64,000 nucleotides of DNA from assembly GCF_004217445.1 (NCBI RefSeq), contig NZ_SHKX01000012.1:434001-498000 (forward strand). The letters are read 5' to 3'. The notes beneath the pieces were generated by a model that did not search any database, was not told the DNA's origin, and saw only the letters and a list, made by a program, of their open reading frames with translations. The position numbers and the translations under genes were made by a program. Origin of the DNA: Fluviicoccus keumensis (GTDB taxonomy: Bacteria; Pseudomonadota; Gammaproteobacteria; Pseudomonadales; Moraxellaceae). Positions 41,936-51,340 of the stretch are shown one piece after another; the stretch's first letter is position 1, and each line of letters starts with the position of its first letter.

Positions 41936-42793
41936 ATGAAATCCGTCGCAATCGGCGCAGGTTTCGCCGTGGGTGGAGCTGACGCCGGTAATCGCGCCGC
42001 GCCTGTGGTGCTGGCCCGCAGCCGCTTCAGCAGCCGGTTGGGGACGCTGGATGGCGGCCTGGTCTGGCAGTGCCCCGCTACCCCCCTTCCCTGGCCAGAC
42101 AGCGTGCCGGAACTTCGCCGTTCCTGCATTCAGCTGGCCCGTCGTGTCGAGCGGCAACGCCATCGCGGCCTCCCGGTCATTATCGGCGGCGATCACAGTT
42201 GCGCGCTGGGCACCTGGAACGGCGTGACCGGTTTTGGACGGTATCCGGTCGGCCTTTTGTGGATAGATGCCCATCTGGACAGCCATACGCCGTTTACATC
42301 GCCCAGTCGCCATATTCACGGCATGCCGCTTGCGCTGTTGCTGGGTGAAGGTGATAGCCGCCTGTTGTTGTCCGGGTCCGGGGTTGTGGATCCACGGTGC
42401 TGCGCTGTGCTGGGTGTCCGCAGTTTCGAGGCGGGAGAACCCGAGCGGCTGAACCGGCTGGGGGTGCGCTTTTACACCATGGATGAAATCAGACGGCGCG
42501 GACTGCGCGTCTGTGTGCAGGAGGCCTGGCATCGCGTTTCCAGGGCAAGACACGGGTTTGGCGTCAGTCTTGACCTGGACGCCATCGATCCCCGATTTGC
42601 TCCCGGCGTAAGCGTACCTGAGCCGGGCGGATTGTCCCTGCCCCATTTATTGCAATCGCTTCGAGGTCTTCCCAGGCAGCGACTGCGGGCCATCGAGGTC
42701 GTCGAGTTTAATCCGCTGCTGGATCGGGACGAGCGAACCCAGCGGACCCTGACCCGTTTGGTGAATGCTCTTCGGGGTAACTGCCGCCCATAA
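41936..42793 (+). CDS. arginase/agmatinase-family amidinohydrolase
   Basis: A 285-aa ureohydrolase. All three metal motifs are present: IGGDHSCA (His), WIDAHLDSH (DxHxD) and SLDLDAIDP (DxD), plus the C-terminal E in AIEVVEFNPLLD. The family covers arginase, agmatinase, formiminoglutamase and guanidinase. The PxxSRHIHGMPLALLLG and FAPGVSVPEPGG segments resemble arginase (LHGxPV, TPxTGTPVxGG), which is my preferred call, but the specificity cannot be fixed. No arginine-pathway neighbour is present. Mn2+-dependent, cytoplasmic. Confidence 0.82.
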   Translation: MKSVAIGAGFAVGGADAGNRAAPVVLARSRFSSRLGTLDGGLVWQCPATPLPWPDSVPELRRSCIQLARRVERQRHRGLPVIIGGDHSCALGTWNGVTGFGRYPVGLLWIDAHLDSHTPFTSPSRHIHGMPLALLLGEGDSRLLLSGSGVVDPRCCAVLGVRSFEAGEPERLNRLGVRFYTMDEIRRRGLRVCVQEAWHRVSRARHGFGVSLDLDAIDPRFAPGVSVPEPGGLSLPHLLQSLRGLPRQRLRAIEVVEFNPLLDRDERTQRTLTRLVNALRGNCRP

Positions 42794-42794
42794 A

Positions 42795-42817
42795 AAATGC
42801 CGGACTGGCCGGCATTT
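42795..42817 (-). terminator. terminator shared by the arginase-like and OmpA genes
   Basis: A 9-bp stem AAATGCCGG/CCGGCATTT with a 5-nt loop. The T run is better on the minus strand (TTTTTTA after the stem), so it mainly serves the OmpA-family gene, but it can act both ways between the convergent genes. Confidence 0.8.
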
Positions 42818-42832
42818 CTATTATCGCGACAA

Positions 42833-43474
42833 TCAGACCGATTCGGGCGGATTGATCGAGATCTCGACGCGACGATTCTGCGCGCGCCCAACCTCGGTGC
42901 TGTTGTCGGCAATTGGCTTGGTCTTGCCGAAACCGACCGCATTGATCCGGCTGGAGGAAACGCCCTGGCTGCTCAGGTAAGCGGCTACGGAAGAAGCGCG
43001 ATCCTGGGACAGCTTCATGTTGTAATCATCACGACCCACGTTGTCAGTATGGCCTGACACGGTGATGGTGGTCTTGTTGAACTCTTTCAGGGTCTTCGCG
43101 ACACTATTCAGCGTGTCGTAGAAGTCAGGCTTGATGGCGCTCTGAGCGGTCGGGAAAGTGATGTTGCCCGGCATGATCAGGGTCAGGGCGCCGGTCTGCT
43201 TGTCCTTCTGGACACCGACACCGGTACCTTGCAGCTGCGCACGCAGTTTCTTTTCCTGATTGTCCATGTACAGGCCGACACCGCCGCCCAAGGCTGCGCC
43301 GATTGCAGCACCCTCGTTGCGGTGGCCCTTGCCACCAGCCAGTGCGCCCACGGCGGCGCCGGTCAACGCGCCGATGGCTGTCTTGCTCACTTGTTTCTCA
43401 CCGGTGTAAGGATTGGTGGTGCAACCCCCCAGCATCAGGCTTCCGGCAACGGCAGCAATAAGAACGGAACGCAT
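42833..43474 (-). CDS. OmpA-family lipoprotein with glycine zipper (YiaD-like)
   Basis: A 213-aa lipoprotein (signal ending LGGC) with a glycine-zipper segment at about residues 30-70 (AIGALTGAAVGALAGGKG, GAAIGAALGGGVGLYMD) and a C-terminal OmpA domain (ITVSGHTDNVGRDDYNMKLSQDRASSVAAYLSSQG, RINAVGFGKTKPIADN, RRVEI) that should bind peptidoglycan DAP. The layout matches YiaD. It lies divergent to the DAHP synthase gene. Confidence 0.9.
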   Translation of the reverse strand: MRSVLIAAVAGSLMLGGCTTNPYTGEKQVSKTAIGALTGAAVGALAGGKGHRNEGAAIGAALGGGVGLYMDNQEKKLRAQLQGTGVGVQKDKQTGALTLIMPGNITFPTAQSAIKPDFYDTLNSVAKTLKEFNKTTITVSGHTDNVGRDDYNMKLSQDRASSVAAYLSSQGVSSSRINAVGFGKTKPIADNSTEVGRAQNRRVEISINPPESV

Positions 43475-43671
43475 GGGAATCTCCCTTGTTGATAAATCTG
43501 GTTTGCCATATTAAACAGAAGCACGCATGGTCATGTAATGATTTATTGTTACAATTTGACATGGTTTGCGATTTACAGGGGCATTTATCGTTACGCCCTC
43601 TCCTGTTGAGGGGTGACACTTTCCCCGGTTTCCCCCTACAATCGAATGCTTTACCAAACCTGTTCATTATC

Positions 43672-44754
43672 ATGACCATCGACTCCCTGATTGAAGATAT
43701 CAACGTCCGTTCGACGGATGTCCTGATCACGCCCGCCGCGCTGAAGGATGAGTTGCCCCTCAGCGAAAGCGCCCGCAAGGTCGTGCTGTCCGGTCGCCAG
43801 ACCATCCGCAATATCCTTGACGGCAAGGATCACCGCCTGTTCATCGTGCTGGGCCCCTGCTCCATTCATGACCTGAAAGCCGCCAAGGAGTATGCTGACC
43901 GCCTGAAAGAACTGGCTGCCAAGGTGGAAGACACCTTGTATCTGGTGATGCGCGTCTATTTCGAGAAGCCGCGCACCACGGTTGGCTGGAAAGGCCTGAT
44001 CAACGATCCGGACATGAACGACTCCTTCGATATCCAGAAGGGGCTGCATATCGGTCGCAAGCTGTTGCTGGAACTGAACGAAATGGGTCTGCCCTGCGCC
44101 ACCGAAGCGCTGGATCCGATGTCGCCGCAGTACATGCACGACCTGATCGCCTGGTCCGCCATCGGCGCGCGCACCACCGAATCGCAGACGCACCGGGAAA
44201 TGTCCAGCGGCCTGTCGTCGCCGGTCGGCTTCAAGAACGGTACTGACGGCGGCCTGAAAGTGGCGATCAACGCACTGCTGTCCGTGGCCAACCCGCACAG
44301 TTTCCTGGGCATCAACCAGGAAGGCCAGGTGGCGATCATCAATACCAAGGGCAATGCCTACGGCCATGTGGTGTTGCGCGGCGGCGACGGCAAGCCCAAT
44401 TACGACTCCGTGTCGGTGGCGCTGGCCGAGCGCGAGCTGGATAAGGCCAAGGTGCCGCACAACATCATGATCGACGCCAGCCACGCCAACTCCAACAAGG
44501 ACCCGGCGCTGCAACCGCTGGTGATGGACAACGTCAGCAACCAGATTCTGGAAGGCAACAAGTCCATTGTCGGCCTGATGGTGGAAAGCCACCTGAAGTT
44601 CGGCCGTCAGGACATTCCGAAGGATCTGTCGCAGCTGGAATACGGCAAGTCCGTGACCGACGGCTGCATTGACTGGGCCACCACGGAAGAAGCCGTGCTG
44701 AAAATGCGCGACAAGCTGAAGGATGTGCTGCCGAAGCGCCGCCAGTCGGTCTGA
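43672..44754 (+). CDS. aroG: 3-deoxy-7-phosphoheptulonate (DAHP) synthase, class I
   Basis: A 360-aa class I DAHP synthase. It contains LGPCSIHDLKAAKEYADRL, MRVYFEKPRTTVGWKGLINDP, SGLSSPVGFKNGTDGG, VLRGGDGKPNYD and IMIDASHANSNKDP with the metal-binding His. It condenses PEP and erythrose 4-phosphate at the entry to aromatic amino acid synthesis. Which amino acid inhibits it cannot be told from this sequence, so the symbol is nominal. The start at 43672 gives the normal length; no clear ribosome site. Confidence 0.93.
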   Translation: MTIDSLIEDINVRSTDVLITPAALKDELPLSESARKVVLSGRQTIRNILDGKDHRLFIVLGPCSIHDLKAAKEYADRLKELAAKVEDTLYLVMRVYFEKPRTTVGWKGLINDPDMNDSFDIQKGLHIGRKLLLELNEMGLPCATEALDPMSPQYMHDLIAWSAIGARTTESQTHREMSSGLSSPVGFKNGTDGGLKVAINALLSVANPHSFLGINQEGQVAIINTKGNAYGHVVLRGGDGKPNYDSVSVALAERELDKAKVPHNIMIDASHANSNKDPALQPLVMDNVSNQILEGNKSIVGLMVESHLKFGRQDIPKDLSQLEYGKSVTDGCIDWATTEEAVLKMRDKLKDVLPKRRQSV

Positions 44755-44764
44755 GGATGGCGAA

Positions 44765-44795
44765 ATGAAAAGGGAGCCTCGGCTCCCTTTTTCAT
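44765..44795 (+). terminator. intrinsic terminator after the DAHP synthase gene
   Basis: A long stem ATGAAAAGGGAGCC/GGCTCCCTTTTTCAT with a 2-4 nt loop and a T run, 10 bp after the stop. It is largely symmetric, so it may also stop the convergent hydrolase transcript. Confidence 0.85.
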
Positions 44796-44807
44796 TATTG
44801 GACGCGG

Positions 44808-45578
44808 TCAATCCGCATGGCGGCTGACCCAGCTTTCCACGGCTCCGGCCACGGCTTCCCAGCCCTGCTCCTCCAGAATCCAGTGCGAGTGCCCGGCAAA
44901 CTCCATGTAGGTGGCATTCTTGCCGTATTTTTCGGCGACCTTGTGTACCACGACCGCCGGTGTCATCCGATCCTCGGTGGCGGCGACGACCAGCATCGGC
45001 TGCTTGACCTTGGCGGCGTTGATGGAAGTGGAACGGTTGATGTCAAACGGCCAGTAGCCGATTTCAAAAGCCGCGCGGCCGGATTCATGCACAAAGGCGG
45101 CGTAGGCTTGTTGCTGCTCTGCGGGTGGCAGCAGGTTGAGAATGCCGTAGCAGGCTTCCTGAAAGGTAATCCGCATCGGTTTTTTCCAGAATCCCCAGGA
45201 AGACTGGATGCTCATCGTGCTGCGGATGACGGACAGCTTGAGGGCGTTGATGCCCGCCGGGGAAGCCGGCGTCATCAGCACAATCGCCTTGCCCAGACCG
45301 CGTTCGGCCAACAGCTGCGCGATCAGCCCACCCATGCTGTGCCCCATGATCACCGGCGGCTCCGGCATGGCGCGGATCAGCGCCTCCAGATCATCGACAT
45401 AATCCTCTATGCCGGTGTCGCCCAGCCCGGCGGGCGGCGGCGCATCCGGCGGCACATCATGGTGACGCAGGTCGGGAACCACGCAGGTATACCCCCGGCC
45501 TTCGAAGAAATCGCGATACTTCCGCCAGTTGGCGTGGGTGCCCCACATCCCGTGAATCATGACAATCGTGCGGCTCAT
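44808..45578 (-). CDS. alpha/beta hydrolase
   Basis: A 256-aa alpha/beta hydrolase. Oxyanion region MIHGMWGTHANW, nucleophile in MGHSMGGLIAQ (about S98), acid in VAATEDRMTP and His in FAGHSHWILEE. There is no signal peptide. The family includes esterases and dehalogenase-like enzymes; the substrate is not predictable. It lies downstream of a second alpha/beta hydrolase with 68 bp between. Confidence 0.87.
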   Translation of the reverse strand: MSRTIVMIHGMWGTHANWRKYRDFFEGRGYTCVVPDLRHHDVPPDAPPPAGLGDTGIEDYVDDLEALIRAMPEPPVIMGHSMGGLIAQLLAERGLGKAIVLMTPASPAGINALKLSVIRSTMSIQSSWGFWKKPMRITFQEACYGILNLLPPAEQQQAYAAFVHESGRAAFEIGYWPFDINRSTSINAAKVKQPMLVVAATEDRMTPAVVVHKVAEKYGKNATYMEFAGHSHWILEEQGWEAVAGAVESWVSRHAD

Positions 45579-45646
45579 GGCAGGCTCCTCAAATCGACGG
45601 CGGGAAACGCACTGTGACGGCCCCGGCTCAGGTATAGCTGAAAAAC

Positions 45647-46552
45647 TCAGGCGGCGCGGCGGAAATTGCTGACAAACAGCCCGGCGAGATGCGGCACCAG
45701 CGCCTTGGGGATATCGTGTCCCATGCCGTCGACCAGCTCCAGCCGAGCACCGGCAATGCTGCTGGCGATGGCCTTGCCCCCCGCGGGCCGCACCAGCTTG
45801 TCTTCCTTGCCGTGCACCACCAGCGTCGGCGCCTTGATCTGCGGCGCCAGTGAACGCAGGCTGCCCGAGCCCATCACCGCCAGGAAATGACGCTTCACAC
45901 CGGCGGGATGGAAGCTGCGGTCCATCAGTTCATTGGCGAAGCGGCGGATTTCCGCGGGATCGCCGGGATAGCCGGGGCTGCCGATGCGGGTGAAAACCTT
46001 GACGCTGTGATCCAGCAGCACTTCACGCGGGGCCTTGGCGCCCGGCCCCTTGATCAGCGGCAACAGCGCGCCGGGGTGCGGCGGCGGCAGCAGCGCCTGG
46101 TTGTTGCTGGAGAACAGGATATTCAGGCTGCGCAAACGATCGGGATATTTGGCGGCGACAATCTGGGCGATCATGCCGCCCATGGATGCGCCTACCACAT
46201 GCGCCTTGTCGATTTTCAGGAAGTCCAGCAGGCCGATCGCGTCGGAAGCCATGTCGTACAGGGTATAGGGCGACGGGTTGCGCAGCCCGAGCTGGAAGCG
46301 CGCCATCGCCACCAGGAAGTTCTGTTTCTGGCTGCGGATGCGGATCTTGCTGGACAGGCCGATATCCCGGTTGTCGAAGCGGATGACGCGGTAGCCGTTG
46401 TTAACGAGATTTTCGCAGAAACTGTCCGGCCACAGCAGCATTTGCGCGCCCAGCCCCATGATCAGCAGCACCGCCGGGTCCGATTCCTTGCCCCAGGATT
46501 CATAGCACAATTCGATTTCACCCACGCGGGCCACACCCTGGGTACGGTTCAT
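45647..46552 (-). CDS. alpha/beta hydrolase (second)
   Basis: A 301-aa alpha/beta hydrolase of the type with VLLIMGLGAQMLLWPDSFCENLV and the nucleophile in VGASMGGMIAQIVAA; the acid is in VVHGKEDKLVRPAGG and the His in GMGHDIPKAL. The ATG at 46552 follows AGGA with 6-base spacing. It resembles hydrolases annotated near rhamnolipid, polyketide or tetracenomycin pathways, but no such pathway is present. It is divergent to rsxA. Confidence 0.87.
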   Translation of the reverse strand: MNRTQGVARVGEIELCYESWGKESDPAVLLIMGLGAQMLLWPDSFCENLVNNGYRVIRFDNRDIGLSSKIRIRSQKQNFLVAMARFQLGLRNPSPYTLYDMASDAIGLLDFLKIDKAHVVGASMGGMIAQIVAAKYPDRLRSLNILFSSNNQALLPPPHPGALLPLIKGPGAKAPREVLLDHSVKVFTRIGSPGYPGDPAEIRRFANELMDRSFHPAGVKRHFLAVMGSGSLRSLAPQIKAPTLVVHGKEDKLVRPAGGKAIASSIAGARLELVDGMGHDIPKALVPHLAGLFVSNFRRAA

Positions 46553-46744
46553 GTCATTTCCTGTGTAAATTAAAGGAGTTGCGGGCGCGAAACTGTCCCA
46601 GCCCTCGAACATACCCGATGTTGTACTGCCGTTCCAGTGTCCCACGCGCCGATTTTCCCCGTCAGACCGGCAAGCGGCTTGTGACCCCGGGATGCATCAA
46701 CGATAATCCCGTTATCAATCCTGATCATCTTCCTGCGAACGGCC

Positions 46745-47329
46745 ATGAGCGAGTATCTGTTGCTGCTGGTGGGCACCATTCTGGTGAACAACTTCGTGCT
46801 GGTCCAGTTTCTGGGCCTGTGCCCGTTCATGGGCACCTCGCGCAAGCTGGAAACCGCTGCCGGGCTGGCGCTGGCGACGACGTTCGTGCTGACGGTGTCC
46901 TCGGTGCTGGCCTATGCCTCATCGGTGCTGCTGCTTAAGCCGCTGCATCTGGAATACCTGAACACCTTGACCTTCATCCTGGTGATCGCGGTGACAGTGC
47001 AGTTCACGGAAATGGTGATGCACAAGACCAGTCCGGCGCTGTACCGCGTTTTGGGCATCTACCTGCCGCTGATCACCACCAACTGCATCGTGCTGGGTGT
47101 GGCGTTGCTGAACGTGCGCCAGGACAACCCCAGCTTCATCAAGGCGCTGTTGACCGGGCTGGGTTCAGGGCTGGGCTTTGCGCTGGTGCTGGTGCTGTTC
47201 GCGGGCCTGCGCGAGCGCATCAACGTGGCAGATGTGCCGCGCCCTTTCCGGGGCAGCGCCATCGCGCTGGTGACCGCCGGGCTGATGTCGTTGTCCTTCA
47301 TGGGCTTTTCCGGCCTGATCCGGTTCTAG
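46745..47329 (+). CDS. rsxA: electron transport complex subunit RsxA/RnfA
   Basis: A 194-aa protein with six membrane helices, starting MSEYLLLLVGTILVNNFVLVQFLGLCPFMG, nearly identical to known RsxA/RnfA; FLGLCPF and VTTNC-type LITTNCIVLG carry the conserved membrane cysteines. It is a core subunit of the ion-pumping NADH:ferredoxin oxidoreductase that in E. coli keeps SoxR reduced. First gene of rsxABCDGE. Confidence 0.97.
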   Translation: MSEYLLLLVGTILVNNFVLVQFLGLCPFMGTSRKLETAAGLALATTFVLTVSSVLAYASSVLLLKPLHLEYLNTLTFILVIAVTVQFTEMVMHKTSPALYRVLGIYLPLITTNCIVLGVALLNVRQDNPSFIKALLTGLGSGLGFALVLVLFAGLRERINVADVPRPFRGSAIALVTAGLMSLSFMGFSGLIRF

Positions 47330-47365
47330 CCTGATGACGAACCTGTCCCTTTGCCCGGGTAGCCC

Positions 47366-47974
47366 ATGACCGCCTTTGTCCTTGCCCTTGCGGTCGCCCT
47401 GTTTGCCGTGCTTCTGCTGTCGCTGTTTTCCGGCGGCCTGCTGGGCTTTGCGGCGGAAAAATTCCGCATCGAGGCCGATCCGATTGTTGACCGCATTGAC
47501 GCCCTGCTGCCGCAAACACAGTGCGGCCAGTGCGGTCATCCCGGCTGCCATCCCTATGCCGAAGCCATCGCCGCCGGTGAGGCCATCAATCATTGCGTAC
47601 CCGGCGGTCAGGACACCATCGACAAGCTGGCCGAACTGCTGGGGGTCGATTCGATTCCGCTGGATGCCGAATACGGTGTGGAACAGGAGGTGCGCAAGGT
47701 CGCCTTCATCCGGGAAGCAGAATGCATCGGCTGCACCAAGTGCATTCAGGCCTGTCCGGTGGATGCCATCATCGGTGCGGCCAAGCATACGCATACCGTG
47801 ATTACCAGCGAATGCACCGGCTGCGACCTCTGTGTCGAGCCCTGCCCCGTCGATTGCATTGACATGGTGCCGGTGCCGGTTACCCGCCAGACCTGGCACT
47901 GGTCGCCCCCGCCCGGCGTTGGCGCCAGTCCGGCCCGTCTGCCTCAACTCATTCCGGTCCGGCAGGTGGATTAA
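47366..47974 (+). CDS. rsxB: electron transport complex subunit RsxB/RnfB
   Basis: A 202-aa Fe-S protein with one N-terminal membrane helix, the CGQCGHPGCHPYAEAI four-cysteine cluster motif, and two ferredoxin [4Fe-4S] motifs (CIGCTKCIQACPVDAI and CTGCDLCVEPCPVDCI). It accepts electrons on the cytoplasmic side of the complex. It starts 36 bp after rsxA and ends 3 bp before rsxC. Confidence 0.96.
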   Translation: MTAFVLALAVALFAVLLLSLFSGGLLGFAAEKFRIEADPIVDRIDALLPQTQCGQCGHPGCHPYAEAIAAGEAINHCVPGGQDTIDKLAELLGVDSIPLDAEYGVEQEVRKVAFIREAECIGCTKCIQACPVDAIIGAAKHTHTVITSECTGCDLCVEPCPVDCIDMVPVPVTRQTWHWSPPPGVGASPARLPQLIPVRQVD

Positions 47975-47977
47975 GCC

Positions 47978-49663
47978 ATGAAATACGCACCCTGGCGCAT
48001 GCCCGGCGGCATCCACCCGCCGGAACACAAGACGGAATCGGTGACGGCTCCCATCCGCTTTGCCGGTCTGCCGCCGCGCTTGATCATCCCGATGATCCAG
48101 CATGTGGGTGAAGAGGCCCGGCCGATTGTCGCGGTGGGCGACAAGGTGCTGAAGGGGCAGAAAGTCGGCGAAGTCCGCGCCTTTGTCTCCGCGCCAGTCC
48201 ATGCCAGCAGCTCGGGAACGGTGGTCGATATCGGGATGTATCCGGTGGATCACCCGTCGGAATTGCTGGCGCGCTGCGTGGTGATTGAGCCGGACGGCCA
48301 TGATGAATGGACGTCGTTGGCCGGGCTGGATGATTACCGGCAGGCATCGGCGTCAACCCTGCAAGCCCTGATTCGTGAGGCCGGCATTGCCGGGATGGGC
48401 GGCGCGGGATTTCCCACCGGCGCGAAGCTGAGCCTGAAACCGGGGACGGTGGTGGATACCGTGGTGATCAACGCCATGGAATGCGAACCTTACATTACCG
48501 CCGATGACGCGCTGCTGCGTGAGCGCGCCGACGGGGTGCTGGCGGGTGGTGAAATCGTGCGGCACATGCTGGGTGCGCAGCGGCTGATTGTCGGCATTGA
48601 AGACAACAAGCCGGAAGCAATACTGGCCTTGCAGGTGGCGGCGAAGGACCAACCGCAGATCGACATCCTGGCGACGCCGGCGCGCTATCCTTCCGGCGCG
48701 GCGCGGCAGACCGTGTATATCCTGACCGGACGCGAGGCTCCCGCCGACGGCCGCACCACCGATGTCGGGGTTTTCTGCCTGAACGTCGGCACGGCTTATG
48801 CCATCCACCGCGCCATCGAGCATGGCGAGCCGTCCATTTCCCGCATTACCACGGTGACCGGGCTGGGGGTCGGCTCCCCCGGCAATTTCGAGGTGCGTTT
48901 CGGCACCCCGGCGGAGTTCCTTTTGCAGCAGGCTGGAGTCGAACACAGCCGTGTCAACCGCCTGATTGTCGGCGGTCCGATGATGGGTTATACCCTGCCC
49001 GACCTGCGCGTGCCGGTGGTCAAGACCACCAATTGCCTGATCGCCGCGACCCCGGTCGACTTCCCGCCGCCGCCGCCGGAAATGCCCTGCATCCGTTGCG
49101 GGGCGTGCGAGGATGTCTGTCCGGTCAACCTGCTGCCGCAGCAGTTGCTGTGGTTCGCCAAATCGGAAGAATGGGACAAGGCGGAAGCACACCACCTGGA
49201 TGACTGCATTGAATGCGGTGCTTGCGCCTATGCCTGTCCCAGCCATATCCCGCTGGTGCAGTATTACCGCTTCGCCAAGGGAGCCATCACGGAAAACCGT
49301 CGCGAAGCCGAAAAGGCGGAGCTGGCCCGCCAACGCTTTGAACGCCGCAAGGAGCGGATGGCGCGGGAAGAAGCCGAGAAGGAAGCCCGTCGCAAGGCCA
49401 AGGCGGAAGCCGCCGCCACGCGGTCGGCTCCGGTAACGGCCGAGCCCGGGGCAACGGTTGTCGTCCCCCCGCCGGACGCCAAGGCGCTGACCATTGCCGC
49501 CGCACTGGCGCGCAGCAACCTGAAAAAGGCGGAAAAGCGGCTGGCGGTTGCCCGCGACGCCGGTGAAGACATCGCCGCCCTTGAAGCCGAAATCCAGACC
49601 CTGAGCGCTGCGGTCGCTGCCGCTGAATCCGCCCTGCAACAAGCCCAGACGGCCACGACCTAG
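47978..49663 (+). CDS. rsxC: electron transport complex subunit RsxC/RnfC
   Basis: A 561-aa peripheral subunit. It has the NADH-binding RnfC core (GMGGAGFPTGAKLS, NAMECEPYITADDALLRE, VGVFCLNVGTAYAI) and two ferredoxin motifs (CIRCGACEDVCPVNLLPQQL, CIECGACAYACPSHIPLVQYYR). The C-terminal tail (about 440-561) is Ala/Lys/Glu rich and coiled; it is much shorter than the repeat tail of E. coli RsxC (740 aa). It passes electrons from NADH to the membrane subunits. Confidence 0.96.
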   Translation: MKYAPWRMPGGIHPPEHKTESVTAPIRFAGLPPRLIIPMIQHVGEEARPIVAVGDKVLKGQKVGEVRAFVSAPVHASSSGTVVDIGMYPVDHPSELLARCVVIEPDGHDEWTSLAGLDDYRQASASTLQALIREAGIAGMGGAGFPTGAKLSLKPGTVVDTVVINAMECEPYITADDALLRERADGVLAGGEIVRHMLGAQRLIVGIEDNKPEAILALQVAAKDQPQIDILATPARYPSGAARQTVYILTGREAPADGRTTDVGVFCLNVGTAYAIHRAIEHGEPSISRITTVTGLGVGSPGNFEVRFGTPAEFLLQQAGVEHSRVNRLIVGGPMMGYTLPDLRVPVVKTTNCLIAATPVDFPPPPPEMPCIRCGACEDVCPVNLLPQQLLWFAKSEEWDKAEAHHLDDCIECGACAYACPSHIPLVQYYRFAKGAITENRREAEKAELARQRFERRKERMAREEAEKEARRKAKAEAAATRSAPVTAEPGATVVVPPPDAKALTIAAALARSNLKKAEKRLAVARDAGEDIAALEAEIQTLSAAVAAAESALQQAQTATT

Positions 49664-49673
49664 AGAACCGAAT

Positions 49674-50699
49674 ATGGCGCTGATGACCGTTACCTCGCCC
49701 CACGCCACCGGCCGCCGTTCAACCGGTCAGGTGATGCGCCATGTCGTTTTGGCTACCGTGCCGGGCATGCTGGCGCTGGCGTATGCCTTTGGCGCGGGCG
49801 TTATTCTTAACGTGCTGTGGTGCGTATTGGCCGGAGTTCTGCTGGAAGCGGCCTGCCTGAAGGCGCGCGGGCGGCCGGTGCGGTTTTTCCTTCAGGATTT
49901 CTCGGTGGTGGTGACCGGCTTGTTGCTGGGACTGGCCATACCGCCGTCCTCGCCGTGGTGGATCGGCCTGATCGGCATGCTGTTCGCCGTGCCCATTGCC
50001 AAGCATCTTTACGGCGGACTGGGCAGCAACCCCTTCAATCCGGCCATGATTGCCTATGCCCTGCTGCTGGTTTCATTCCCGGCGGAAATGACGCGCTGGA
50101 ATCCCACCGGGTTCACTTTTGATCCGGTGGCGGCGTTGAAAGCCTTTGCCGGTCAGCCGGTATTGCCCGACGCGCTGAGCGGCGCAACACCGCTGGATGT
50201 CTTCCGCCAGAAGGCGCGCACGGGGGTGTCGGAAAACGCCTGGTTCAACGAAGGGGTGCAACTGCAGGGCTGGGCTGCCGTGAACCTGGCCTTCCTGCTG
50301 GGCGGCGCATACCTGCTGTCGCAGCGGATCATCAGCTGGCATATTCCGGTGTCGCTGCTGCTGGCGCTCGGCGGCTTGTCCACGGTTTTCTACCTGTTCG
50401 ATGCCGGGCATTATGGTTCGCCGCTGTTTCATCTGCTGAGCGGCGCGACCATGCTTGGCGCTTTCTTCATCGCCACCGACCCGGTAACCGCCGCGACTTC
50501 CCGACCAGCACAGCTGGTCTACGGTGCGGGTATAGGCGCGCTGATTTTCGTCATCCGCAGTTGGGGTGGCTATCCGGATGCGGTCGCCTTTGCCGTGTTG
50601 TTGATGAACCTGGCTGCGCCGACCATCGACTTGCTGGTGAAGCCGCGCACCTTCGGTCATGACGTCAAGCCGGTGAAATGGAAGGGAGGCAAGTCATGA
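49674..50699 (+). CDS. rsxD: electron transport complex subunit RsxD/RnfD
   Basis: A 341-aa integral membrane protein related to NqrB, with covalent FMN expected on the threonine of the SGATMLGAFF motif. The rest (VMRHVVLATVPGMLALAYAFGAGV, GLGSNPFNPAMIAYALLLVSFP, FVIRSWGGYPDAVAFAVLLMN) is conserved RnfD. It overlaps rsxG by 4 bp (ATGA). Confidence 0.95.
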   Translation: MALMTVTSPHATGRRSTGQVMRHVVLATVPGMLALAYAFGAGVILNVLWCVLAGVLLEAACLKARGRPVRFFLQDFSVVVTGLLLGLAIPPSSPWWIGLIGMLFAVPIAKHLYGGLGSNPFNPAMIAYALLLVSFPAEMTRWNPTGFTFDPVAALKAFAGQPVLPDALSGATPLDVFRQKARTGVSENAWFNEGVQLQGWAAVNLAFLLGGAYLLSQRIISWHIPVSLLLALGGLSTVFYLFDAGHYGSPLFHLLSGATMLGAFFIATDPVTAATSRPAQLVYGAGIGALIFVIRSWGGYPDAVAFAVLLMNLAAPTIDLLVKPRTFGHDVKPVKWKGGKS

Positions 50700-51340
50700 C
50701 GACCATCAGCCGGTCGATGCTGAAAAACGCCCTGATCCTCAGCGCCTTCGCCGCCGTCACCACCGGCATGATCGCGGGCATGAATTACCTGACCGAGGCC
50801 CGCATCGAGGCCAGCCGCCAGGGGGAATTGATGCGCAGCCTGAATGAACTGGTTCCGCCCGGCCTTTACGATAATGACCTGCTGGCGGATCCCCTGACCA
50901 TTCAGGATTCAGCCCTCCTGGGCCATAGCGGGCCGGAAACGGTCTGGCGCGCCACCCAGGCTGGCCGGCCGGTCGCGGTGCTGTTTCCGGTGATTGCCCC
51001 GGACGGTTATAACGGTCGTGTGCGCCTGCTGGTGGCGGTGCGCTACTCCGGTGAGCTGGCGGGCGTGCGGGTGTTGTCCCACAAGGAAACGCCCGGTCTG
51101 GGCGATGCCGTTGACCGCGCGAAATCGTCCTGGATTGATGTCTTCACCGGCAAATCCTTGAGTGATCCCAACGAAGCCGGTTGGGCCGTGCGCAAGGACG
51201 GCGGCCGCTTCGACCAGTTCACCGGCGCCACCATCACCCCGCGCGCGGTCGTGAAGGCGGTGCATCGCGCCCTGGTCTACTATCAGGGACACCGGGACTT
51301 GCTGTTCACCCCCGCGCCTGGCGCGAAGGAGCAACCATGA
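50696..51340 (+). CDS. rsxG: electron transport complex subunit RsxG/RnfG
   Basis: A 214-aa protein with one membrane helix and a periplasmic FMN-binding domain. The FMN attachment motif S/T-GAT is present in DQFTGATITPRAV; VLSHKETPGLGDAV is the other conserved block. The start at 50696 has GGGAGG upstream. It overlaps rsxD by 4 bp, and rsxE by 4 bp at its end. Confidence 0.95.
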   Translation: MTTISRSMLKNALILSAFAAVTTGMIAGMNYLTEARIEASRQGELMRSLNELVPPGLYDNDLLADPLTIQDSALLGHSGPETVWRATQAGRPVAVLFPVIAPDGYNGRVRLLVAVRYSGELAGVRVLSHKETPGLGDAVDRAKSSWIDVFTGKSLSDPNEAGWAVRKDGGRFDQFTGATITPRAVVKAVHRALVYYQGHRDLLFTPAPGAKEQP

